Shown here piece by piece: positions 18,636 to 27,209 of a DNA stretch of 64,000 nt. A program made the position numbers and the translations under genes. This DNA is from Edaphobacter sp. 4G125 (GTDB lineage: Bacteria; Acidobacteriota; Terriglobia; Terriglobales; Acidobacteriaceae). The notes under the pieces were generated by a model. The model was not told where the DNA came from. It ran no database searches and saw only the letters and a list, made by a program, of their open reading frames with translations. Location: positions 2,787,501-2,851,500 of the forward strand of contig NZ_CP060393.1 in assembly GCF_014274685.1 (NCBI RefSeq), written 5' to 3'. Each line of letters begins with the position of its first letter. Position 1 is the stretch's first letter.

Positions 18636-18716
18636 GCCGTCTCCTTCGTCCTTCTTCCACCAAAACGTTAGTCTATACAAAGAGATGCAGAAAATAGCCT
18701 TTACGCTTCCGAACCC

Positions 18717-19520
18717 ATGAAACGCAAGCCAAAACTCGGCCAAAACTTCCTTATTGACGACCGTGCACGTCATGCCATCGCCGATGCTCTCGGAGATGTG
18801 AGCCAGAAAACCGTTATCGAGATCGGCCCTGGACGCGGAGCCATTACCGAGATCCTCGCCCCACGATGCGGCAACTTAATCGCTCTCGAACTCGACCGCG
18901 AGCTGGCTCCCGCGCTCGCCCACCGTTTTGCAGACCAGCCTCAGGTCAAGATCGTCGAGATCGACGTCCTCAAGGCCGACCTCGCCTCTCTGATTCCGAG
19001 TGGGCAAACGGCAGACGTTATCGGAAACCTACCCTACTACATCACCTCAGATATTCTGCTGAAGCTCTTCGCCGCAGGTTCGACAGGGCTACTCTCACAC
19101 GCCGTCGTAATGATGCAACGCGAAGTTGCCGATCGCGTCGCCGCATCGCCGGGCGTCAGGGATTATGGCCTGCTCTCCGCCACCGCGCAGATGAACGCCC
19201 GGGTTGAGCACCTCTTTACCCTGCCTCCCTCTGCCTTTTCGCCACCGCCAGAGGTTTACTCCAGCGTTTTACGATTACACTTTGCTCCACGATTCACCGA
19301 ACTCGGAGTCGATCCATCTGGATTCGACCGTTTTCTCAAGCAGAGCTTCGCTCAGAAACGTAAAACTCTTGAAAATAACCTACGGGCAGCTGGGTATTCC
19401 TCGTCCGAATTGGCCACTAGCTGGCCGACGGACATGCCGCGTCAGGCGCGAGCAGAATCCCTCAGCCTGGAGGTAATGGCAGAACTCTACCGTTCTCTTA
19501 GAGGTAACCAGCAAAACTAG
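18717..19520 (+). CDS. rsmA: 16S rRNA (adenine1518/1519-N6)-dimethyltransferase
   Basis: KsgA family: dimethylates two adjacent adenines in helix 45 of 16S rRNA during small-subunit maturation. RKPKLGQNFLID is the RNA-binding lead, VIEIGPGRGAITEIL the SAM site, and NLPYYITSDIL the NxPY-type catalytic motif. QSFAQKRKTLENNL lies in the C-terminal domain. The 267-aa length is normal. It is divergent from glgA with about 80 bases between starts. Confidence 0.96.
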   Translation: MKRKPKLGQNFLIDDRARHAIADALGDVSQKTVIEIGPGRGAITEILAPRCGNLIALELDRELAPALAHRFADQPQVKIVEIDVLKADLASLIPSGQTADVIGNLPYYITSDILLKLFAAGSTGLLSHAVVMMQREVADRVAASPGVRDYGLLSATAQMNARVEHLFTLPPSAFSPPPEVYSSVLRLHFAPRFTELGVDPSGFDRFLKQSFAQKRKTLENNLRAAGYSSSELATSWPTDMPRQARAESLSLEVMAELYRSLRGNQQN

Positions 19521-19529
19521 ATTAGCCGG

Positions 19530-20237
19530 TTATCTGCTATTCTCTTCCGCCTGAGCCAACAACTTTGCAGCCCGCTCCCGCACCTTCTGCATCAGAGCCT
19601 CGTCGGCAACGATCGAGCGGAGCGATGGAGCGATATTGCCCAATTCGATTGCCCGCTTTTCTTCGACTTCATGTCCCAGGACATCCATCTCCGAATACAG
19701 ACCCAGGCGATCGAATCGATGCAGAAAGTCCAGCTTTCGACCTTCGTCCATTGTGAAGGCAATTGCCTGAAACATATCGGTCAGCTGCGTTACGCTCTTG
19801 TTCTCTGAATAGTTATAAAGACAAGATCCCTGACCATCTGAACCTTTGTAGCTCAGGATCTTCTTGCCGGTATCAGCAATATTTTTAGCCTTCGAAGCGC
19901 ACTCGATGTTGAACCGATCCAACGAATGAGCGGTTTTGAAAATCGTCTCTGTTGTCTGTGAAGTAACTTTAATGGGCCGATTGATCGGAGGACTCGCAGG
20001 GGCCTGCGTTCCTATTCCCGCTCCATTGCTTACTGGAGCGATCTGCGCCTGGTAGCTTCCGGTTCCATCCTCGTGGACGATAAGGGTGAACTTAGGAACC
20101 GGCAGACCATTGCGTTCGAACTGAAAGCTTACCTCGGCCGGCGAACCAGCCGCGCTTCCTAATGCAGGATTTGCAGAGGTAACTGCCTGTGCCCAGGTAG
20201 ACGCCGTGATCCCGAGGAGCACGAACAGGGTCTTCAT
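19530..20237 (-). CDS. Secreted hypothetical protein
   Basis: No function recognised. The 235-aa protein has a short signal peptide (LFVLLGITASTWAQA), a beta-rich first half (SFQFERNGLPVPKFTLIVHEDGTGSYQ is one stretch, with a Pro-rich linker after it) and a helical second half with two Cys residues around positions 110 and 138. The start overlaps the ruvC stop as ATGA, so it is translated with ruvC, which is an odd pairing of an exported protein with a recombination nuclease. It probably represents a lineage-specific acidobacterial family. Confidence 0.75.
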   Translation of the reverse strand: MKTLFVLLGITASTWAQAVTSANPALGSAAGSPAEVSFQFERNGLPVPKFTLIVHEDGTGSYQAQIAPVSNGAGIGTQAPASPPINRPIKVTSQTTETIFKTAHSLDRFNIECASKAKNIADTGKKILSYKGSDGQGSCLYNYSENKSVTQLTDMFQAIAFTMDEGRKLDFLHRFDRLGLYSEMDVLGHEVEEKRAIELGNIAPSLRSIVADEALMQKVRERAAKLLAQAEENSR

Positions 20238-20743
20238 CGCAGAGTTCCCTGGGCCATCAAAGTTTGCGCTGTGTGGATATGGCAGATGGCAATCGCCAGA
20301 GCATCGGCGGCATCGGCTGATTCGGGAGCCTGATCCAGCTCCAGCAGGCGGGTCACCATGTACTGCACCTGCTCTTTCGCGGCAAGCCCGTAGCCCACGA
20401 CCGAACTCTTGATCTTGAGCGGAGCGTATTCCACAACCTCTAACCCCATGCTAGCTGCGGCCAGCATCGCAACTCCACGAACCTGCCCCAGCTTTAGCGC
20501 CGATTTTGCGTTTGCAGAAAAGAAAACCTCTTCTATCGCAACGACCTCTGGCTGGTGCAATGCAATTGCGGCGGTCAATTCGGCATAGACCTGGGCCAGC
20601 CGTTGCGGCGTCTTCTGTTTTTTGTTGAGGCGAATCGTTCCCGCAGCAACATGAAACAAACGGGGCATCCGCGCCTCGCAGTCCACCTCAACTACACCGT
20701 ATCCGGTGAACTCCGTGCCGCAGTCGATCCCAAAGACTCGCAT
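20234..20743 (-). CDS. ruvC: Holliday junction resolvase RuvC
   Basis: Endonuclease that resolves four-way junctions together with RuvAB. Acidic catalytic residues are seen in FGIDCGTEFTGYG, VVAIEEVFF and ESADAADALAIAICH. The 169-aa length is standard. ruvA and ruvB are not nearby. The downstream secreted hypothetical is coupled by ATGA. The gene is 59 bases downstream of thiG on the same strand. Confidence 0.95.
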   Translation of the reverse strand: MRVFGIDCGTEFTGYGVVEVDCEARMPRLFHVAAGTIRLNKKQKTPQRLAQVYAELTAAIALHQPEVVAIEEVFFSANAKSALKLGQVRGVAMLAAASMGLEVVEYAPLKIKSSVVGYGLAAKEQVQYMVTRLLELDQAPESADAADALAIAICHIHTAQTLMAQGTLR

Positions 20744-20802
20744 GGGCGAAGTTTACTTCATTTTTGGGGCGCTTCCGACTGGCTGGCTTGAGTCCTGAGA
20801 GC

Positions 20803-21582
20803 TTACTTTGAGATTCCCTCCAGCGGAGAGCTTGCAGTCGCATAAAGTTTGCGCGGCATCCGGCCCGCCAGGTAGGCCTGTCGTCCGGCTAGGACTGCGT
20901 GCTGCATGGCTTCAGCCATCAGTAGAGGATCCTTGGCCTGAGCGATAGCAGTGTTCATCAAGACGCCATCAAAACCCAGCTCCATCGCGACGGTGGCGTC
21001 CGAGGCAGTCCCGACTCCCGCATCCACGATCAATGGAACTTCAGTGATCAGTTCGCGCAGAATCCGAAGATTCGCTGTGTTCTGCAACCCAAGACCGCTG
21101 CCGATGGGTGCCCCCAGAGGCATGACGGCGGCGGCTCCTACATCAATCAACCGCTTCGCAAATACAATATCATCAGATGTATACGGAAGAACTGTAAACC
21201 CTTCCTTTACTAAAACACGAGTCGCTTCCAGCGTTGCCTGAATGTCCGGATAGAGAGTCGCCTGATCCCCGATCACTTCAATCTTTACCCAGTCCGATAG
21301 CCCCACCTCACGAGCCAGACGAGCTGCCCGAATCGCCTCTTCAGCCGTGTAACAACCTGCGGTATTCGGCAGCAGGAAGTAGCGCTGGGGATCGATGTAG
21401 TCCAGCAGAGACTCGCTCGAACGATCGAGGTTTACCCGGCGCACAGCAACCGTCACCATTTCAGCACCAGAAGCCTCGATTGCGGCCTGAGTCTCCGGCC
21501 CATCTTTGTATTTTCCCGTTCCAACAATCAGTCGCGACTGAAAGGCTCTTCCTGCAATTACCAGAGGTGTCATGCTGTCCAT
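20803..21582 (-). CDS. thiG: Thiazole synthase
   Basis: Forms the thiazole phosphate of thiamine from deoxyxylulose phosphate, ThiS thiocarboxylate and dehydroglycine. [22 protein letters not shown] opens the TIM barrel, the Schiff-base Lys is in WVKIEVIGD, and [15 protein letters not shown] and [12 protein letters not shown] form the phosphate site. The 259-aa length is normal. Other thi genes are absent here, so thiG is isolated. A strong hairpin begins 17 bases upstream of the start, in the leader region, but no TPP-riboswitch motif was found. Confidence 0.95.
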   Translation of the reverse strand: MDSMTPLVIAGRAFQSRLIVGTGKYKDGPETQAAIEASGAEMVTVAVRRVNLDRSSESLLDYIDPQRYFLLPNTAGCYTAEEAIRAARLAREVGLSDWVKIEVIGDQATLYPDIQATLEATRVLVKEGFTVLPYTSDDIVFAKRLIDVGAAAVMPLGAPIGSGLGLQNTANLRILRELITEVPLIVDAGVGTASDATVAMELGFDGVLMNTAIAQAKDPLLMAEAMQHAVLAGRQAYLAGRMPRKLYATASSPLEGISK

Positions 21583-21598
21583 TCTACGGCTAAACGCG

Positions 21599-21632
21599 AA
21601 CGGCCCGTGCTCATCAAGAGCAGCGGGCCGTT
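21599..21632. promoter_or_regulatory. Strong hairpin just upstream of thiG
   Basis: Nine-base outer stem (21599-21607 with 21624-21632) continued by a five-base inner stem (21608-21612 with 21618-21622), one bulged base and a five-base loop. Its base lies 17 bases from the thiG start on the minus strand. There is no long T-run on either side. It may be an attenuator or translation-control hairpin for thiG, or the terminator of the folded element at 21656-21752 if that is transcribed on the minus strand. Confidence 0.5.
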
Positions 21633-21655
21633 GTCGGTGAACTGTTGAGATTGAC

Positions 21656-21752
21656 CTGAGGCGTCCTTGTTTGGACTATGGCCTCGGCGGAGTACGTTCA
21701 GCAAACAACTGAAGCCGCCAGGACTTAAGAGCAAGGACGCTCTAAGCCTCAG
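21656..21752. ncRNA. Candidate structured RNA between thiG and mntR
   Basis: Nested pairings: 21656-21662 with 21746-21752 (7 bp), 21663-21669 with 21732-21738 (7 bp), 21686-21690 with 21715-21719 (5 bp) and a terminal hairpin 21697-21701 with 21709-21713. The 3' arm can instead fold as 21728-21732 with 21739-21743, exposing AAGGAC in the loop. A long closed rod with a large internal loop and a switchable 3' hairpin recalls 6S RNA, but no family is firmly recognised and the strand is undetermined. No protein is predicted here. Confidence 0.35.
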
Positions 21753-21971
21753 TCACCTCACGTGTGTTGATGCAACTTTTACTATCAGATTTCATAGGCT
21801 GGATCATCCTCCTTTCCCGTGTCCGCACAGGCTACGCTTTTCCTCTGTTCGGAATCAAGTTCTCTCTTGTGTACGTTCGTCTTCGCGAGGAAATTGGAAA
21901 TCTCTCCGCTTCGGCGACGTTGCTGCCTTCGGTCAAGAATGACACGGTGGGTATTTCGATAAGCCACCGGG
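21753..21971. other. Non-coding stretch before mntR
   Basis: About 220 bases with no convincing gene on either strand. It includes GGATCATCCTCCTTT at 21801-21815, which resembles an anti-Shine-Dalgarno string but has no rRNA context. The end of the stretch leads into the mntR promoter. Confidence 0.5.
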
Positions 21972-21988
21972 GTTAGCTATAGTTAATT
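21972..21988. promoter_or_regulatory. Candidate MntR operator upstream of mntR
   Basis: GTTAGCTATAGTTAATT contains a TATAGT -10-like hexamer at 21978-21983. Its reverse complement aligns with the element upstream of mntH, sharing TTAA and TAAC half-sites six bases apart. Position 26 bases before the mntR start suggests autoregulation. Inferred from the shared motif only. Confidence 0.5.
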
Positions 21989-22013
21989 CGGAAGTAAAGC
22001 GGAGAAGAGCTGG

Positions 22014-22673
22014 ATGAACTCCATTACGGTATCGAAGGAAGACTACCTCAAAGCGATTCTTGAGGCTGAGTCCGAAGGGCAACACGTCATCTCCGCAACT
22101 TTGGCGCACTGGTTGTCAGTCTCGGCTCCAGCCGTAACCATGGCCATTAAGCGCCTGAAGCGCGATGGGTATGTCCAGGTTAAAACCGATGGCACCATTC
22201 AACTCTCCGCCAAAGGCAAAGAGACAGCCTACAAAACAGCCCTTCGACACCATCTGATCGAACGAATGCTCTCCGAGATCTTTGGGATGCAGTGGTACGA
22301 GATTCACGACGAAGCCGAACGCCTTGAGCACGCGGTTTCACCGGCCTTCGAAGCCAAACTGATTGAAAAGTTAGGAGAGCGCGGAACCTGCCCTCATGGA
22401 AATTCGGTTCTCCCGGAAAGCCCTTTGCGGAGAAAAAAGCGTGGATTGATTCAGCTTTCTGAGGCCAAAGAGCAGGAAGACTACATCGTTACCAGCCTGT
22501 ACGAACGCGATCCTCAGTTGCTTCTGTTTCTACACAAGCTTGGAATCGACCCTCAGTCTTCGATCCGAATTGGCGCGAGAAACTACGATGAAACTATATC
22601 GATCGAAACCCCAAAAGGCGCTTTCACCCTCGGAAAACCCGCAGCCGAAAAGATCTGGGTGCGCATCAAGTAA
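22014..22673 (+). CDS. mntR: DtxR/MntR-family metal-dependent regulator
   Basis: 219-aa iron/manganese-dependent repressor. The N-terminal winged helix covers residues 5-65 (SVSAPAVTMAIKRLKRDGYV is the recognition region), followed by the metal-binding dimerisation domain (HHLIERMLSEIFGM, HDEAERLEHAVS, CPHGN) and a C-terminal SH3-like domain ending in PAAEKIWVRIK. HHLIERML and HDEAERLEH match DtxR-type metal-site helices. The gene directly precedes mntH on the same strand, 77 bases apart, and both have related upstream elements. I infer manganese rather than iron sensing from the neighbour. Confidence 0.88.
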   Translation: MNSITVSKEDYLKAILEAESEGQHVISATLAHWLSVSAPAVTMAIKRLKRDGYVQVKTDGTIQLSAKGKETAYKTALRHHLIERMLSEIFGMQWYEIHDEAERLEHAVSPAFEAKLIEKLGERGTCPHGNSVLPESPLRRKKRGLIQLSEAKEQEDYIVTSLYERDPQLLLFLHKLGIDPQSSIRIGARNYDETISIETPKGAFTLGKPAAEKIWVRIK

Positions 22674-22693
22674 TCTACTGATTACAATTTATT

Positions 22694-22709
22694 ATTAATC
22701 ATGGTTAAC
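22694..22709. promoter_or_regulatory. Candidate MntR operator upstream of mntH
   Basis: ATTAATCATGGTTAAC is a near-palindrome whose TTAA and TTAAC half-sites match the element before mntR. A CATACT -10-like hexamer follows at 22719-22724, so the element would cover the -35 region of an mntH promoter. It lies 41 bases before the mntH start. Confidence 0.5.
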
Positions 22710-22750
22710 GTTTCATGTCATACTCGTCTTAAGGGCCTTTCGCTTGAGGC

Positions 22751-24088
22751 ATGGAGACCACAACCACATCGACCGTGACGAAACCTGAGACGGGCCGTCT
22801 CCCGTCCTTATCGGGAGCTCATGCCAGTGTTCGCGTCTCGAACTCCCATCAGCTTTGGCGACGTGCCGCAGGATTCCTTGGACCGGGATTCATGGTTGCT
22901 GTCGGGTACATGGATCCTGGCAATTGGGCTACCGATCTCGCCGCCGGATCGAAATACGGATATACACTTCTGTTCGTCATCATGGCCTCAAACCTGATGG
23001 CCATTCTGCTGCAAAGCCTTGCTCTCAAACTTGGAATCGCAACAGAGCGCGACCTAGCGCAGGCGTGCCGCGATCGCTACAGCCGCCCGGTCAACATCGT
23101 GCTCTGGATCTTCGCTGAGATTGCGATTGCTGCCTGCGATCTAGCGGAAGTTATTGGCTCTGCGATTGCTCTTGAGCTTCTCTTCGGAATACCCCTGATC
23201 GTCGGCGTCATTATTACCAGCCTCGATGTGCTTCTCATTCTTCTGCTGGAACATCGTGGTTTCCGTTACCTTGAAGCTTTTGTCATGGTCCTGATCGGAA
23301 CGATTGCGGTGCTCTTCGGGATCGAGATTCTCCTGTCCCGCCCAGAGTGGTCGCCTATCCTCTACAACCTCTTCGTTCCCTCCAAATCGATCGTCTCCAA
23401 CCCGGAGATGCTCTATATCGCCATCAGCATTTTAGGTGCGACGGTGATGCCTCACAACCTCTACCTGCATTCGTCCATCGTGCAGACGCGCGATTATCCC
23501 CGCACTCTCGCCGGGAAGCGTGAGGCCATTCGCCTGGCAAACTTCGATTCCGCAACGGCGCTCACGATCGCCCTATTTATCAATGCCGCCATCCTGATTG
23601 TGGCGGCCGCTGTATTCCACCGCAGCGGGCACACGGAGGTCGCGGAGATTAGCGACGCGTACAAGCTGCTCACTCCTTTGCTGGGCTTTACCGGAGCCAG
23701 CATGATGTTTGCCCTCGCCTTACTCGCCTCAGGTCAGAACTCGACGATTACCGGCACACTGGCGGGACAGATTGTCATGGAGGGCTTTCTCGATCTTCGC
23801 CTTCCAAACTGGCAACGGCGTCTCATCACGCGTTTGATTGCGATCGTACCCACCATCATCGTCACAGCAATTTATGGGAGTTCAGGCACGGGCCGTCTAT
23901 TAGTCTTTAGTCAGGTCATCCTGAGTATGCAGCTCAGTTTTGCAGTCTTCCCTCTGGTGCGGTTTACGAGCGATTCGGCTCTGATGGGATCTTTCGTCAA
24001 CAAAGCCTGGATTCGTATAGCAGGATGGTTTGTCGCTCTTCTTATCGCAGCTCTCAACGGCTGGCTCTTGCTGGAAACCTTTCGATAG
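22751..24088 (+). CDS. mntH: Nramp-family divalent metal (manganese) transporter
   Basis: Proton-coupled Mn(II)/Fe(II) importer of 445 aa in the inner membrane. Helix 1 has the metal-binding DPGNW motif in [17 protein letters not shown], helix 6 the MPHNLYLHS motif, and [22 protein letters not shown] is a classic Nramp stretch. Eleven hydrophobic segments are visible. It follows an mntR-like gene and precedes an OprB-type porin, a set that would move manganese across both membranes under MntR control. Confidence 0.95.
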   Translation: METTTTSTVTKPETGRLPSLSGAHASVRVSNSHQLWRRAAGFLGPGFMVAVGYMDPGNWATDLAAGSKYGYTLLFVIMASNLMAILLQSLALKLGIATERDLAQACRDRYSRPVNIVLWIFAEIAIAACDLAEVIGSAIALELLFGIPLIVGVIITSLDVLLILLLEHRGFRYLEAFVMVLIGTIAVLFGIEILLSRPEWSPILYNLFVPSKSIVSNPEMLYIAISILGATVMPHNLYLHSSIVQTRDYPRTLAGKREAIRLANFDSATALTIALFINAAILIVAAAVFHRSGHTEVAEISDAYKLLTPLLGFTGASMMFALALLASGQNSTITGTLAGQIVMEGFLDLRLPNWQRRLITRLIAIVPTIIVTAIYGSSGTGRLLVFSQVILSMQLSFAVFPLVRFTSDSALMGSFVNKAWIRIAGWFVALLIAALNGWLLLETFR

Positions 24089-24181
24089 ACTCAAACCATC
24101 CCGTGAACTCTTTTCTCTCCTGCCGTTTTCTAATTGAAAATAGATTATTTTTGCGCAACATTCATCTTCTTCCTGCACCCT

Positions 24182-24198
24182 CTATACAGTTAATTAAT
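24182..24198. promoter_or_regulatory. Third TTAA-rich element, upstream of the porin gene
   Basis: CTATACAGTTAATTAAT shares CTAT and AGTTAATT with the element before mntR, and lies 19 bases before the proposed porin start. A TATACA/TACAGT -10-like string overlaps it. This is weaker than the two elements upstream of mntR and mntH. Confidence 0.3.
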
Positions 24199-24216
24199 AT
24201 CTCGGGTATTCGAAAA

Positions 24217-25644
24217 TTGATTCGACCCTTTCAAGCCCTCCTTCTTCTCACACTGACCCTCCCGATCTACGCCAACAATCAGCGCGGCAGCAAAAATGCA
24301 CCTTCTCCGGAGCCCCTTCCCGACGCCCCGGCACCTGCAGAAAGCCTAAGCATCTTTCCGCACTCAGATTCCACCCGCTATTTCATCTCGGGACAGGCCA
24401 ATATCATTCTCCAGGCCCACGGCCCATTCCATTCGCCTTACGACGGCACGAATAGCCTGCAAGGCCGTGGCGAATATAAAACATCCCTCGTGGGGACACT
24501 CTTCCTCGGGCTTCAACTCCATCACAACCTGCGCTATGCCACCGACGCCATCGTCGACTTTGAATCCACGGGCGGCCGCGGTATCAGCCAAGCCCTCGGA
24601 CTTGCAGGATTCACCAATCTCGATGTCGTCCGCAATCCAAATCTGGGATCGAAGCCCTACGTGGCGCGTGTCCAGATTCATCAGGTCATCGGCCTGACTG
24701 ACAAGTTGGTCGAATCCGATCGCACTCCGTATTCCCTGGCAACACAGTTGCCGGAGCGCCGATTCGAGCTTCACGTCGGCAAGATGAGCTTGCCTGACTA
24801 CTTCGACATCAACTCTATCGGTTCCGATAGTCACCTTCAGTTCCTCAACTGGACCGTTGATAACAATGGAGCCTGGGACTATGCCGCCGATACTCGAGGC
24901 TACACCTACGGCGCTGTCCTCGAATACCATGACCGATCATGGTCAGCCCGATACGGCCTCGCTGCTATGCCTACAGTAGCCAACGGGATCGATCTCGACT
25001 GGGCCTTCAGCCGCGCGACTGGACAGAACTTCGAGTTCGAACTGCGCAAGTCGCTGCTCGGCCATCTCGCCTCTCCCGAACGCAAAGGAACCGTGCGCGT
25101 CCTCAGCTTCGTCAACCGCGCCCATATGGGACTTTATCGAGATGCAGTGAATGCCTTTCTTGCAGGCCACGATCCAAAACCCGACATCACAGCTCATGAG
25201 AGGTTCAGAGAGGTCAAATACGGTTTTGGCTTGAACGTCGAACAGGAGATCACTCAAAACCTGCGAACCTTTGCGCGATTCGGCTGGAACGAGGGTCAAC
25301 ACGAGTCCTATGCCTATACCGAGGTCGATCAGACCGTGGCCTTTGGTGGCGACTACTCCGGTCGTGGATTCTCTCGCCCGAATGACAAGATTGGCGTTGC
25401 CTTTGTCTCCAATGCCATCTCGCGAGACCACCAGAACTATCTGCGCTATGGCGGACTGGGCTTTCTTCTGGGCGACGGCACGTTGAATTACGCTCGCGAA
25501 AACATCGTCGAAAGCTACTACAATCTGCACGCATGGCGCGGGCTGTACTATGCGCTCAATATGCAGTTCATCGATCATCCTGGCTACAACAAAGACCGTG
25601 GCCCGGTACTCGTCGAAGCTCTTCGTATGCACGTCGACTTCTAA
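24217..25644 (+). CDS. OprB-type carbohydrate-selective porin family protein
   Basis: Outer-membrane beta-barrel of about 475 aa. After a signal peptide (FQALLLLTLTLPIYA) and a Pro-rich linker come barrel strands with aromatic ends, such as LFLGLQLHHNLRYATDAIVDFE and VRVLSFVNRAHMGLYRDA. The OprB hallmark YGFGLNVEQEITQNLRTFARFGWNEG is clear, as is the terminal strand VLVEALRMHVDF. No ATG fits; TTG at 24217 puts the signal peptide at the N-terminus, though its ribosome site is weak. It begins 128 bases after mntH. A sugar or a manganese channel role is possible. Confidence 0.85.
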   Translation: MIRPFQALLLLTLTLPIYANNQRGSKNAPSPEPLPDAPAPAESLSIFPHSDSTRYFISGQANIILQAHGPFHSPYDGTNSLQGRGEYKTSLVGTLFLGLQLHHNLRYATDAIVDFESTGGRGISQALGLAGFTNLDVVRNPNLGSKPYVARVQIHQVIGLTDKLVESDRTPYSLATQLPERRFELHVGKMSLPDYFDINSIGSDSHLQFLNWTVDNNGAWDYAADTRGYTYGAVLEYHDRSWSARYGLAAMPTVANGIDLDWAFSRATGQNFEFELRKSLLGHLASPERKGTVRVLSFVNRAHMGLYRDAVNAFLAGHDPKPDITAHERFREVKYGFGLNVEQEITQNLRTFARFGWNEGQHESYAYTEVDQTVAFGGDYSGRGFSRPNDKIGVAFVSNAISRDHQNYLRYGGLGFLLGDGTLNYARENIVESYYNLHAWRGLYYALNMQFIDHPGYNKDRGPVLVEALRMHVDF

Positions 25645-25781
25645 AAAAGCGAATCCAGTGTTCCTCCGCTCCACTGAAGACTTCATGTGCTGGTTTTCCT
25701 GATAGCAAGCCTGCACCGTCTTCTTCTGGTCTTGGGATACACCTATGCTGGTTTCGCTCTGATCGCCGTATACTTTTCTGT

Positions 25782-26729
25782 GTGACCTCGCGCATCGTCT
25801 ACGAAGCAGCTGGTTTCATTCTCGGCCTGATCTTCGGCAGCTTTCTCAATGTCTGCATCTCTCGCCTGCCGCAGCGAAACTCCATCGTCAAACCTGGATC
25901 GCATTGCCCAGAGTGCAAAGCTCCCATTCGCTGGTACGACAATTTTCCGGTTCTCAGCTGGCTTTTTTTACGAGGCCGATGCCGTGATTGCAACCAGCCC
26001 ATTCCGTGGCGCTATCCCGCCGTTGAGATGGCTACCGCTGTCTGGTTCACGATTCAGGCCGCGAGACTCCATACGATTCTGCATTTTTACTTCTTCAACA
26101 GCGGCCACAACGCGCCCTCTTCGTATGCACCGTTTGCGATCATCACCAATCTTGCCGTCACCATCCTGGGCTTTCTGCTGATTGGGCTGATGGTAATGGA
26201 CTGGCAGACTGGGCTCCTTCCGGACTCGTTCACCTGGACAGGAATCATCCTCGGCTTCGTGCTGATCTGTGCACAGGCCATCTTCCTGGGGCCCACCGAG
26301 GATCAGGTCCTGCTGACCCGCAACAGCATCAAGCTGACCAGCGTGGGAGCAACCACCGATCCCGGTAACGTCTTCCTTACCGGCCCGGAAGCTCTCATCG
26401 GGGGTCGCCTGCTGGCGATTGTGGGAGCGGCACTAGTTCTGCTCGTTATCCGTTGGCTCTATCGCTCCATCAGGCACCGGGAGGGGATGGGCTTGGGCGA
26501 CGTCAAAATGCTGGCAATGATCGCCGCGTTGCTCGGATTCTGGCCATCTATCCTGTCGCTGTTCTTTGGGACGTTGGTTGCCAGCCTTTATGGCGTCTAT
26601 CTCCTCGTCCGTGGCCGAGCCGCCGGCTCAACCAGGCTCCCCTTCGGTAGCTTTTTAGCGGCAGGAGGCTTGCTTGCGGCACAAATCGGCGACCGCATCA
26701 TCGATGCCTACTCTCAGCTTTTGCGTTGA
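25782..26729 (+). CDS. pilD: Type IV prepilin peptidase/methyltransferase
   Basis: Inner-membrane aspartyl protease that cleaves and N-methylates type IV prepilins and pseudopilins. FGSFLNVCISRLPQRNSI and two CxxC pairs (CPEC and CRDC) mark the methylase domain. The catalytic Asp residues are in MVMDWQTGLLPD and in GMGLGDVKMLAM. The GTG at 25782 (VTSRIVYEAAGFILG) gives 315 aa; upstream open frame to 25533 overlaps the porin and is unconserved. Residues 165-200 form an extra loop between helices. No pilin genes adjoin. Confidence 0.92.
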   Translation: MTSRIVYEAAGFILGLIFGSFLNVCISRLPQRNSIVKPGSHCPECKAPIRWYDNFPVLSWLFLRGRCRDCNQPIPWRYPAVEMATAVWFTIQAARLHTILHFYFFNSGHNAPSSYAPFAIITNLAVTILGFLLIGLMVMDWQTGLLPDSFTWTGIILGFVLICAQAIFLGPTEDQVLLTRNSIKLTSVGATTDPGNVFLTGPEALIGGRLLAIVGAALVLLVIRWLYRSIRHREGMGLGDVKMLAMIAALLGFWPSILSLFFGTLVASLYGVYLLVRGRAAGSTRLPFGSFLAAGGLLAAQIGDRIIDAYSQLLR

Positions 26730-26761
26730 AGGCGCGATAGCCGCACAAATAGGCGTTTGGC

Positions 26762-26790
26762 TTGACACTGGACAACCACAAACTTAGTCT
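26762..26790 (+). promoter_or_regulatory. Sigma70-type promoter of the nuo operon
   Basis: TTGACA at 26762-26767, 17-base spacer, TAGTCT at 26785-26790. The expected start of transcription is about 26796-26797, which is the nuoA ATG itself, so the mRNA may be leaderless or use the second ATG at 26802. The match to the -10 consensus is modest. Confidence 0.5.
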
Positions 26791-26795
26791 CAAAG

Positions 26796-27209
26796 ATGGC
26801 CATGCACAATTATCCTTACATCTGGAACTATCTTCCGCTTGTCCTGCAAATTCTAGTAGCTCTTGGTCTTGCATGCGGAATGGTGGGGGCCTCGTTTCTG
26901 ATCGGCAAGCATAAAAACTCACGCACCAAGGCTGGACCCTACGAGTGCGGCATGGACCCCATCGGCGACGCGCGCGGTCGCTTCTCGGTCCGCTTTTATA
27001 TGGTTGCGATGCTCTTTATTCTCTTCGACGTCGAAGCCGTCTTCATGTTGCCCTGGGCGGTCATCTTTCGGCGTCTACCCCAGATCACCGGGTCGAAGAT
27101 GTTTGGTTTCTATGAGATGCTCGTTTACCTCGGCTTCGTCGCCGTAGGCCTCTTCTATGTATGGAAGAAGGGCGTCCTTGACTGGTCCACCGACAAGGGA
27201 GATCTCTAA
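26796..27209 (+). CDS. nuoA: NADH-quinone oxidoreductase subunit A
   Basis: Three-helix membrane subunit of complex I. KAGPYECGMDPIGDARGRFSV is the conserved loop with the Cys used as a conformation marker, followed by FYMVAMLFILFDVEAVFMLPWA. Length 137 aa. A second Met (26802) is possible. The stop overlaps the next start as TAATG, and that next gene is nuoC, not nuoB. Confidence 0.96.
   Translation: MAMHNYPYIWNYLPLVLQILVALGLACGMVGASFLIGKHKNSRTKAGPYECGMDPIGDARGRFSVRFYMVAMLFILFDVEAVFMLPWAVIFRRLPQITGSKMFGFYEMLVYLGFVAVGLFYVWKKGVLDWSTDKGDL

Noticed and set aside
21583..21660. TPP riboswitch for thiG
   Set aside because: No CUGAGA and no ACCUGAUCUGGAUAAUGCC-type core on the minus strand upstream of thiG; only a plain hairpin.
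21801..21815. 16S rRNA 3' end (GGATCATCCTCCTTT)
   Set aside because: The match is short and imperfect, with no rRNA sequence on either side.
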